A DNA stretch of 64,000 nt from Nannochloris sp. 'desiccata' (lineage: Eukaryota > Chlorophyta > Trebouxiophyceae > Chlorellales > Chlorellaceae), in contig JAGTXX020000006.1 of assembly GCA_019044685.2 (NCBI GenBank), positions 2,375,501 to 2,439,500 of the forward strand, in the 5' to 3' direction. The notes under the pieces are model-generated. The model was given only the letters and a program-made list of their open reading frames with translations, did not search any database and was not told where the DNA came from. A program made the position numbers and the translations under genes. Positions 42,703-51,600 of this stretch are shown in pieces. The stretch's first letter is position 1. Each line of letters opens with the position of its first letter.

Positions 42703-45438
42703 TTAACTTTCCTCATCATTTAGGGAAGCTTCCAAAGCACCCAACAACTCTTCACACTTCTCTGCCTTTGTCATAGGTGTCACCATGATATACACCACGT
42801 TGCCTAGTGGCCTTGCAAACACCCCTCTTGTCCTCAAGGCAGTCACCACTCCTGCGGCGGCGTTTGAAGCATACCCACCAGCATCAGTTGAAATTTTCAG
42901 TTCTAATGCAACTACAGTACCTAGACTGATTAAGCGGTCCACTTTATGGTGGTGAGATAAGGCAATTAGCCGGGCAGGGTCCCACAGTGGGCGCAGCTTG
43001 CCACAGGGAACAGAGCAAGACGACGGAAAAGAAGAAGAAGAAGAAGAAGAAGAAGAAGAAGAAGAAGAAGAAGAAGAAAAAGAAAAAGGCGAGACCGCTG
43101 TCGCCTTGCTGTCATTTGTGGTGCTAGTACTACAAAGGCATCGATCTGGGACTTCAGGGGTGCACAGATTCGGGTTTAACTCTGGATTAGTAAACGTGTC
43201 CAACGCCTGCACCGCAGCCGCACAGCCCAGAGGGTGTGCTGTGTAAGAGTGTCCATGGAGCAAGGCATATGCTTTGCTATCCCCTTGAAAAGCTTGGAAT
43301 ACCGCATTAGATGCCAAAGTAAGTGACATCGGTACTACTCCACCAGTTAATAACTTTGCATAGCATGCAATATCCGGCAGCACGCCCAGCATGGCAGCAG
43401 CGGAAGATTCTCCAAGGCGCCAAAATCCGGTAAAGACTTCATCCAGGATCAAAGGAATATTTCGTGTTTTGCATGCTGCGGCCATAGCGCGCTGAAATTC
43501 AGGGTCGATAAGACGCATACCGCCTGCACCTTGTAATACAGGTTCAATAATGCATGCAGCTATGCTGATATCTTCACCAGCGGTGGAGCCGGTAGCTTCA
43601 TACTTGTCAATGTACTGCTCAATGTGGCTGCGGTACAATTTAGACAACTCGGAACTTTTCCGTTCTTGTATACTAAAGACATCTTCTAAACTCTTGAATG
43701 ATTCAATTCCGTTACTACCGCCAACACCGCTAATGCAAGCAGGCACTGCCACTTCCCAAACTCCTTTCCTTAGTCCAACTGTAGGCGGGTCTAGAAAGAG
43801 ACCTCTCCCTTTAAACCACGGTGTCTGTAACGGGCCATTAAAGACACTAGGAGCTACCGCATCCATGGCACCCAAGGTGTCGCCATGGTAGGCTTCTTGT
43901 AAGCCTAAAACCGCAAAATTTGGCTGAGCACCACCACCACAGTTGCCGTTGTTTAGCTTTTTGTTCTCCTTCAGAAATGCTTCACTAAAAATCATATCAT
44001 GATCAACAGCATACTTTCTAAATGCCATTTTTAACGCTACCTCAACAGCAGTAGAGCCGTTATCAGTGAAAAAGGCTCTTTTGGCCCAGCCCCGACCAAC
44101 AAGATCCACCGCACGCTGAGCTATTTCCAAAGCAGGCGCATGCACTGTCTGTGGGAAGATAATGTGACCATAACGAGCTGTACTGTATCCTATAGCACGC
44201 GCCATTGCTGGAAGGGCTTCTTGAGACATGCCTTGAGTCCACCAGCTGGCACAGCCATCGTACTCAAACAGCAACTTTTCTGCGGCCCTGGATTTATCCT
44301 TCTTATCATTTTGAGCATTATATACGGCATAGTGTTCCCCAGCTCGTGCATCTACCACATTCACGTTTTTTAAGTTTCCATGCTGAGTAAATGGCCACCA
44401 AAACACCTCTTTTGCTTGCTCGGCAGCATGTCTTAAATTGTCCAAACGGCGGTGGTGCTGCTCATGTGCAGCAGCTAAAAGATGATCAAATTGGTCTTTG
44501 TTTTCTTCCAGCCACCGCTGAAGGTTCTCTTCTACTATATATGTGTTTATTTTTCCATCTTTATCAAATAGTAGTTCAGTACCTGGGGACCCTGGCTGGA
44601 TTTCCTTGCAAGCCCCAAAAGGCAAAACTATGGTGCTGTTTCTGCTGCCATCTTTACCTCCAACATGCCGCTGTATTGCCTTCCAATTCTTCCCCTCAGG
44701 ATCCATCAATACAATCACAGGGACATCATACCCACGTATACGCAGCGACTCGAAAGCAGTTAGAGTAGCAGAAATCCCACCAAGCTTGCCGTCACCAACT
44801 AAAACTGCCGGCAATCGAAGAGGGCGAAGGATATCAGATTGAAGAGAACCGCTCGGTCCTGGGCTACCTACACCCCCAGCAGTCTCTACTATAGCTACGT
44901 TACGTTGAAACGCGTTTAAATGCTCAGCTACAGAAGATACTATTGCTGTATCGCTAACTGGGCGGCCCTCTATTTCGACAGCAATGTGAGGGCTAACTGG
45001 ATCTCGCCAGGCAAAGAGAGTCTTTATTAGATACTCAGAAGAAACATGCTGTGCTAAGGGTTTACTAGCATTAAGAGGGGGCCGATTTTCTAAAAGATGA
45101 GCAGCGTGGGGCCCATGGGTGTATTGAATTTTGTTGCTGTTACTATTTTTCCAGCTGGTGCCAAGGACGGCAGCAACGTATTTGGCATCAGAGTCTTCAG
45201 GAAAGCCGGTTTGTACCGGTTTCAGGTAAAGTAGAGATTGTTGCTGTCGTCTACATGCGTCTGCAAGGCCAGCACTGAAGAGAGTTTTGCCTACGCCTGT
45301 GTTGGAACCCCAGATACAAATTGCCGTGGAAGATAGTGAGATTTCCTGTGGTAATGATGACGATGCAGTATCAACGGTGGCATATGCTCTGCTAAAAACT
45401 CCAAGAGGGCTACGCAGTGCTCTGATTGTGGTGGCCAT
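42703..45438 (-). CDS. BIO3-BIO1: Bifunctional dethiobiotin synthetase / DAPA aminotransferase (BIO3-BIO1)
   Basis: Intronless, 911 residues. The N-terminus (MATTIRALRSPLGVFSRAYATV) looks mitochondrial, matching the location of the plant fusion enzyme. BioD part: WGSNTGVGKTLFSAGLA (P-loop) and YLKPVQTGFPEDSD. BioA part, from about residue 340: WWPFTQHGN, EYDGCASWWTQGM, FFTDNGSTAVEVALKMA, AYHGDTLGAMD, LDEVFTGFWRLG and the PLP lysine in CYAKLLTGGVVP, then HGHSYTAHPLGCAAA. A serine run (17 Ser encoded by a TCT repeat near 43031-43078) is inserted before LWD. The domain order (BioD then BioA) is the eukaryotic fusion. It makes DAPA from KAPA and then dethiobiotin. It is divergent from BIOF. Confidence 0.96.
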   Translation of the reverse strand: MATTIRALRSPLGVFSRAYATVDTASSSLPQEISLSSTAICIWGSNTGVGKTLFSAGLADACRRQQQSLLYLKPVQTGFPEDSDAKYVAAVLGTSWKNSNSNKIQYTHGPHAAHLLENRPPLNASKPLAQHVSSEYLIKTLFAWRDPVSPHIAVEIEGRPVSDTAIVSSVAEHLNAFQRNVAIVETAGGVGSPGPSGSLQSDILRPLRLPAVLVGDGKLGGISATLTAFESLRIRGYDVPVIVLMDPEGKNWKAIQRHVGGKDGSRNSTIVLPFGACKEIQPGSPGTELLFDKDGKINTYIVEENLQRWLEENKDQFDHLLAAAHEQHHRRLDNLRHAAEQAKEVFWWPFTQHGNLKNVNVVDARAGEHYAVYNAQNDKKDKSRAAEKLLFEYDGCASWWTQGMSQEALPAMARAIGYSTARYGHIIFPQTVHAPALEIAQRAVDLVGRGWAKRAFFTDNGSTAVEVALKMAFRKYAVDHDMIFSEAFLKENKKLNNGNCGGGAQPNFAVLGLQEAYHGDTLGAMDAVAPSVFNGPLQTPWFKGRGLFLDPPTVGLRKGVWEVAVPACISGVGGSNGIESFKSLEDVFSIQERKSSELSKLYRSHIEQYIDKYEATGSTAGEDISIAACIIEPVLQGAGGMRLIDPEFQRAMAAACKTRNIPLILDEVFTGFWRLGESSAAAMLGVLPDIACYAKLLTGGVVPMSLTLASNAVFQAFQGDSKAYALLHGHSYTAHPLGCAAAVQALDTFTNPELNPNLCTPEVPDRCLCSTSTTNDSKATAVSPFSFSSSSSSSSSSSSSSSSFPSSCSVPCGKLRPLWDPARLIALSHHHKVDRLISLGTVVALELKISTDAGGYASNAAAGVVTALRTRGVFARPLGNVVYIMVTPMTKAEKCEELLGALEASLNDEES
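43031..43078. repeat. GAA/TTC triplet repeat inside BIO3-BIO1
   Basis: About sixteen GAA units on the plus strand, read as serine (TCT) on the coding minus strand. Pure triplet repeats like this are length-variable, so alleles may differ in the serine run. Confidence 0.9.
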
Positions 45439-45840
45439 TTGATTTTATATGGTAAATCTCGGGTGATCAGTTTGTAATTGAATCGCAAAAAGATAGAGAA
45501 AACATTTTTAACGAGCCGTTACAAGGGCAGAATTGTCTTTGGCGATTGGTGCAAAATTTTTTGATGTAAGAACGTGTAGTGACATGCGTCTCTTTCCGCT
45601 TATTTATTGTGTACAAACTTTGACAGAAATACTCTTAGCTCGAGACTACAAAAGCTGGTGTTCTTCATTATTTTGGGCAATGAAATTGTTTTCAAGCCAT
45701 TTTATAAATTTGAAAGCATCGCATCTGCCGCACACTTACTCTTATTGTCTTTTATTTTACTATTTGATCGCAACTTAATTGCCAATTGGAATATGAGATT
45801 TCTACTATCCGCATTTTAAAATTCCTGAAAATTAGCTAGC
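45439..45840. promoter_or_regulatory. Shared upstream region of BIO3-BIO1 and BIOF
   Basis: 402 bases lie between the divergent start codons of the two biotin genes. It is AT-rich, with no supported gene. Co-regulation is suggested by the arrangement; I recognise no defined biotin-response element. Confidence 0.4.
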
Positions 45841-47211
45841 ATGAAGAGCAAAAATAATCCCAATAGCTGGCAGCCTTGGCTAGACGCCTCTGTCTCCAAT
45901 CTAAAACAGCGTGCCCTTTTCCGCTCCCTCCGCCCGACCATCCCCGGAGATTCTCCAGTGCAGGTACAGGTCACAGAATCTGACTTACAAGCTTGGTTAT
46001 CTGATTCAAAACCTTCATATAGTTTGAATAAACCCAGCCAGACTCTTATCACTGTCAAATTATTTAGCTTGAATGATTACCTCGGTCTCTCTACACACCC
46101 AGATGTCTGTGCAGCCGCATCTCAAGCTGCCCTAGCTTATGGCAACGGCCCTCGTTCCTCTGCTCTTGTGGGCGGGTATACCTGCTACCACAGAGATTTG
46201 GAAACCGCGCTTGCACGGCTTAAAGGCACTGAGGATGCTCTACTTTTCCCCACCGGCTTTGCCGCAAATCTTGCCATCGTCTCTGCGTTAGCCTCCGCAG
46301 GTGATGTAGATATATTTAGTGATGAACTGAACCATGCATCGATAATAGACGGCGCTAGACTAGGAAAACGTGGGGATGGGAGTACCCAGCTGCATATATA
46401 TAGACATAACGATATGGCTCACCTAGATTCTCTACTAAGGGGCACCTTGACTACGGCAAGCAGAACAAGTAATAAAAGAAGGAAGCAGCTCGTTGTGACG
46501 GATTCTTTATTTAGTATGGATGGAGATTTCGCTGATTTACAAGGATTGGCTGCTTTGAAGAAGAAACACGGTTTTTTATTAGCGGTAGATGAGGCACATG
46601 CAACACTAGTTTGTGGGCCCAATGGAGAAGGAGCGGTGGCCTCTGCAGGTGTTGAGGACTCGGTAGACCTCCATATTGGCACATTAAGTAAAGCTTTTGG
46701 CGCCATGGGGGGTTTTGTAGCATGCAGTATTCAGTGGAAGGATCTATTTGTCAATCTAGGCAGAGCGCAAGTGTTTTCCACATCATTGCCGGTGCCGGTG
46801 GTGGTGTCCGCGCTTGCTGCTCTTAAGGTTGCAGCAAAAGAGCCATGGAGACGGCATCATGTACATGCATTGGCGCAAAGAGTAGGTGCAGGGTTAGGGG
46901 TGCAAGCTCAGAGCCCTATCGTTCCTGTTGTTATTGGTGGAGAAGCCGAAACTATGGTGGCGTGTACTGAATTACTTAGAAGAGGTTTCCATGTTCCGGG
47001 AATACGACCCCCTACCGTACCAGCAGGCACATCACGGTTACGCGTGAGTTTATCTGCTGGCCATTCTACCTCTGATGTAGATGAATTACTGGCAGCGGTG
47101 AAAGAAGTTTGTTTTGGGACACTGACTGGAGGGAATGGTCGGGGTATAGTGAGATCGTTTGATGATGAAGATGTTAGAGGGAAGGACCATGTTTATTTAG
47201 CAAAATTGTGA
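45841..47211 (+). CDS. BIOF: KAPA synthase (8-amino-7-oxononanoate synthase), BIOF
   Basis: Intronless, 456 residues from ATG 45841. It condenses pimeloyl-CoA and alanine to KAPA with PLP. Seen: NDYLGLSTHPDVC, GNGPRSSALVGGYTCYHRDLE, FPTGFAANLAIV, DELNHASIIDGARL, TDSLFSMDGDFADL, VDEAHATLVCG and the PLP-binding lysine in GTLSKAFGAMGGF, then FSTSLPVPVV. The protein ends in AKL, a type 1 peroxisome targeting signal (S/A-K-L class), and has no N-terminal leader. Plant and fungal KAPA synthases are known to be peroxisomal, so the location is probably conserved. Product passes to BIO3-BIO1 encoded on the opposite strand next door. Confidence 0.96.
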   Translation: MKSKNNPNSWQPWLDASVSNLKQRALFRSLRPTIPGDSPVQVQVTESDLQAWLSDSKPSYSLNKPSQTLITVKLFSLNDYLGLSTHPDVCAAASQAALAYGNGPRSSALVGGYTCYHRDLETALARLKGTEDALLFPTGFAANLAIVSALASAGDVDIFSDELNHASIIDGARLGKRGDGSTQLHIYRHNDMAHLDSLLRGTLTTASRTSNKRRKQLVVTDSLFSMDGDFADLQGLAALKKKHGFLLAVDEAHATLVCGPNGEGAVASAGVEDSVDLHIGTLSKAFGAMGGFVACSIQWKDLFVNLGRAQVFSTSLPVPVVVSALAALKVAAKEPWRRHHVHALAQRVGAGLGVQAQSPIVPVVIGGEAETMVACTELLRRGFHVPGIRPPTVPAGTSRLRVSLSAGHSTSDVDELLAAVKEVCFGTLTGGNGRGIVRSFDDEDVRGKDHVYLAKL

Positions 47212-47735
47212 TTTATGTTATATGGCGTGTTTTGTATTAGCATTAAATTGTAGAAATATAAACTTGTTGTTCGAGGGTGGCGGTGGCGGGGCTCTGGGCG
47301 GAACCCCGAGTAAACAAAGGAAAGGTCTTTTGACGTTGATTCTTAAAAACTTTGCTATTTTACCATTTAATGGTATAGTACAACAGTACGCGGCAAAATT
47401 AGATCTTATCTATACACCTCATGGAAACTTTTTAAATTTGCAAGAATCTGATCATGATCGTGATTTGAATTTTCAAATTACCCGGCGTTAGGCTAGATAT
47501 AGCTCTCAGGCGCGCAGCATATCTTAACTCACCAATGTTAAAACCACATGATCATAAGTGTATCCAGAAAGAAAGATGAGAAAGTAATGGGTGTCATTTC
47601 TAATGCTTTGGACTCGATTATACCACGACGATGGCCAATTTGCTCAAATGAGTCATCAAACTGCTCACAAATTAAGCTAGCATCCCATTTGGATCATTAA
47701 AACGAGGTTTTAAAGCAGTTAAGGGCCTTTGATTG
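47212..47735. other. Intergenic region, no supported gene
   Basis: About 520 bases between BIOF and the LINE-derived sequence. A short plus-strand frame (47222-47491) begins 10 bases after the BIOF stop, is Gly-rich at first and has no family resemblance. Confidence 0.45.
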
Positions 47736-48288
47736 AGGATCTTACATGTGGCCCAGTCCCACCGCCCTGGTGAGAGAGTCAAGTGACTCGCAGGCTTCCC
47801 TATAACATGGGAATGTATAAAAAGTAGAAAAAAGACAAGAGTCTAGAATTGAGGTTAGCCAACCCAATAACAAAAGCATGGGGCGGTGAATATGCAAAAC
47901 GCCACCAACCACCATACCTGGCGGTAATGAGCAAAAGGCAAAACCCTACATTGTAACTCAGGAAAAGTGATGGATAACCAGAGATACTTTGATAACCCAT
48001 CAATAACAAATGTAAAGTTCAAAAATACAAATTATTCTTGACGAGAGATAACCCAGGTCCGTCTTTCAGGATCTGGGTGGAAGAATGGGTGATCCAGTGG
48101 CACCACAGAGAGCCATTGGGAGGGAAGAGTTTTGATAGCAATAAAATCTGTCAAGCACCCCCAAAATTCAGTCAGAGCAACTGCGCCGACTGAAGTAATC
48201 ATTTCTGGCCCTGGGGGCATAGGAGGCCTGTGTCTAGAACCAGCAGCTCTCGACGACCTTCGTGGCTGACGCTAAGCTGAGCTGAGAT
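47736..48288 (-). mobile_element. 5'-truncated, decayed LINE copy
   Basis: On the minus strand, a 62-codon frame (48220-48032) plus upstream bases to about 48275 encode the C-terminal end of the same reverse-transcriptase ORF as the adjacent full element. PPMPPGPEMI..V..V.LTEFW corresponds to PPMAPGPAMI..V..V.LAEFW, and VVPLDHPFFHPD to VVPLNHPFLHPD. It then shows a similar 3' UTR (shared GCAAAACGCCACCA-type block) ending near a TATGTAA/CATGTAA tail. An in-frame stop occurs just upstream of the homologous part and the rest of the element is missing, so it is a dead 5'-truncated insertion. Ends are approximate (about 20 bases). Confidence 0.8.
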
Positions 48289-48616
48289 TTTTACATATAG
48301 CCCGACCCACCTCACCGGTGAGCTGCCGCCGTCAACGAGACAACGTCAATGGACCAGAAATGTATAGATAAGGAGAGAGCAGCATCAAAATGGGAAAAGG
48401 AGGATGGAAAACAAGGAGAAGAAGGGAACTGCACATCGATACTATAAGCCAAAGGACACCGGTGTCCCAGGGGATCGCAAAACGCCACCAGACATGACCT
48501 CTAACCCACAGCCGTCATCGACAATGAAGCCCCACACCTTGCTGAGAACTTAACTAATCATGTAAAATGATGAATGGAAAGAAAGAAAGAAAGAGAAAAA
48601 AGAGTCTGAACACTAT

Positions 48617-51600
48617 TTATTCATAAGAAGAGACGACCCAATGAGATCTAGTACTATCAGGGTGCAAAAAGGGGTGGTTGAGGGGAACCACCTGTAACCA
48701 AGCAGGCGGTAAGACACCAAGAGAAGCAATTTCAGTAAGGCCAGACCAGAATTCAGCCAAGACAACTTGACTGACTGAAGCTATCATTGCAGGTCCAGGA
48801 GCCATAGGAGGACGGTGGATAGAGCCAGTAGTACGAGAGGAGCGAGCACGACCTCTACCGCCGCCTCTGCGACGAGCAGCTGAAACAGTAGCATGCTGAA
48901 GTTTAAGAACCCGGTCAAACCAATTCTTGCGCCCTGATTCGCAGGCAGCAAGTAATTTGATTGCTACAATGTCCCAAATACCTTGATGAAGCCTAGGGTG
49001 TGGCCTAATACCCATCCAAATATGACGGCGCTGCAGTAACCCAGGTGTTGGAATAGAAAAGTCATCACACAATTGCTGTTGCACCGCGAGCCATGTTGGC
49101 TGTACAATAGCACACTGGTGATAGAGATGGATACGGGTAGGTCCAATTGCAAGTCCGCAGCCACACTGGCGTGACTGTAGAAGAGGGAGGCTGTCAGCAG
49201 TAGGAATGCCATTAAGAACCAACCGCCAAAGCACTTCAAGGCTGCGGCCATCACAGGGGCGAGACCACATTCTGGAGAGCAGGCGTTGTACAGCACCTGG
49301 AGAAGGCTCAGTAGTGGGAGATACCAGTACCGAGAAGGAGCTCATAGGTGCTACCTGAGGAGCGGGGCGACTAGCAAGTTGGAGGATAGTGCCAACTTTC
49401 ACTTGGAAAGATGCCAAGTTAATAGTGCGGCGGCCAATCCTCCATCCCATGCAAGAAATCAGCATTTCGGCAGCAGCAGCAGATGTAGAAGATGCTTCAG
49501 CAATAGCAGCAGCTGTTGTGGATGCACCAGCCATCTCTACAGTGGAGCCGTCGTATAAAACAACTGGCGGCGTAACAGTAGTGATGGGCTGGAGAGGGGT
49601 GCCCTGAGCAGCTTCCAGCCATCCTTCAGGAAGAAGAGTACACACATGGTGTATTGCTACATCGACGTATAACTTGAGATCAGAAAGAGAGCGAGTAGTA
49701 GCAGCTACATGTGGAGAAATGGGAGAGAGGATGCCATGTTGGCCAGGGAATTTCAGAAACTGCCTTCGCTGCTCATATTGACCAGGAGCCCAAGTCTCCA
49801 GATCCAATCTTAGGCGCAGCAAATCTCCGAAAGTAATAATAGCAGGGCAGGCAATAGTCCCAAGATTAGGGCATCGTTGGCTGTGCTCCAAGGCGACGGC
49901 TCCGTTATCCAACAACAAAGGGTTACTCCAGAGAGGGAGAGCAGCACACCAAGGACCAGCTGGCACTGGAGCAACGATTGAAGGACGCGGTAAAGCTCTG
50001 AGCGCAGAGCACAATCTCTCAAGAACAACAGGAACCTCTGCGACACCTAGATGAGCAGCGAGGCTAGTGGCAGGGCGAGTCAACAGGACCAGCTGAGGAC
50101 ATGGGAAAGGCACAGCGACACCATATTGTCCAGGATCGCTTTTGACTGTGGATAGAAGGTGCGAGAGAACAGATCGAGCTACGCGTATCCATGGTGTAGT
50201 GGCAGAACCAGTAATCAGGCGCAAGGCCCACCAAGCTATTCTAGAGTTGACGTGCTCAGGCAACGGAAGCAGTCCAAGACCACCAAAGCGAGGGTGAGCA
50301 GGCATCAGAGCTCTGGAGATTCCTGAAAACCTTCTTTGGCTGGGACCCGATGAGGTAGAGATCCATGGGGGTAGCCGGAGGCAGATATCGCGATCTACAG
50401 CTGCAGGAAGCAGCCGCTCAAGGTAGTGGAGGTCACGACCCTCAGGCAACCCAGTGAATTGAGCAAAGTATAAAATCTTGGAAAGGGCATAGCTATTGAT
50501 AGCAAATGCTCTGCCAAAGGAAGAGAGTTTGCATTTAACAATCATATCCACTTTAGAGTGCACTCGCGTTAGCAACTCCACCCAGTCCACCGAGATCGCT
50601 CCCGTGAATTGAGAGAATGTCAAGCCCAACGCTGTGACAGAAGAGACTACTGGCAAACCGTGAATAGACTCAGGTAGAGGCTGCTCTGGAGGAGTGCCTA
50701 GGAAGAGAAGACGTGTCTTGGCAGGCTGCAAGTGCTGGCCAGAGGCTTGGGCAAAAATGGTCATAGCATCGAGGAAGGCAGGGATGTCTTCAGGGCCATT
50801 CAGCAACACTTTGGTGTCATCAGCGTGTTGTAATGCAGTAAGAGTCTCATCATCAATCTCGACACCAAAGCCTTTCTCTCTCAGCCACATCAAAGCTGCT
50901 TGAGCAACTAGGAGGTAGAGCGGCGGAGAGAGCGGACAGCCCTGTCTGGCTCCAGCGAGAAGAAGACGATAATCAGAGAGATAGCCATCAATAATGGCAG
51001 CAGAGCGAGTGTCAGTAAGCAATAGCTTCATCCACGAAACAAAATCTTCACCAAGTCCCATTTTGAGGGCTAAAGCAGACAAGAAGTTGCGATCGAGGGT
51101 GTCGTATGCTTTGCGGAAATCACAAAAGACCATGAGAGCAGAGCGATGATGCTGCTGGAGCCAAGCGGGCAGGAACTGCATTAGCATAGCCGTATCTCCT
51201 ATGTGCCGCCCTCTTAAGAACGCCGTTTGCACCGGATCGATGATTGTCGGGAGGACGGCACCGAGGCGGGAGCCCAAAGCGCGAGTGAGGACGCGATAAT
51301 CAGTACCAGTCAGGGAAATAGGGCGAGTATTTGCAATTAATAGACTATTTCCTGGTTTAGGAATAGAGGTAATGACACTTTTAAGGAAAGAACGGGGCGC
51401 TGAGCCGGACTTACCTATGGCGGTGAACACGCGTGAAAAAAGTGGGGCAAAACCCCGCCTAAAAGTCTTGTACAGCTTCATAGGGATACCATCTGGACCA
51501 GAAGCCGTATGAGGGCTGCATTTACGTAGCGTACTCAGAATTTCAGCTTCAGTAACATCAGACGAGCCTAGTTGTTGCACTGTCTGGGGTTGTAGCTGAG

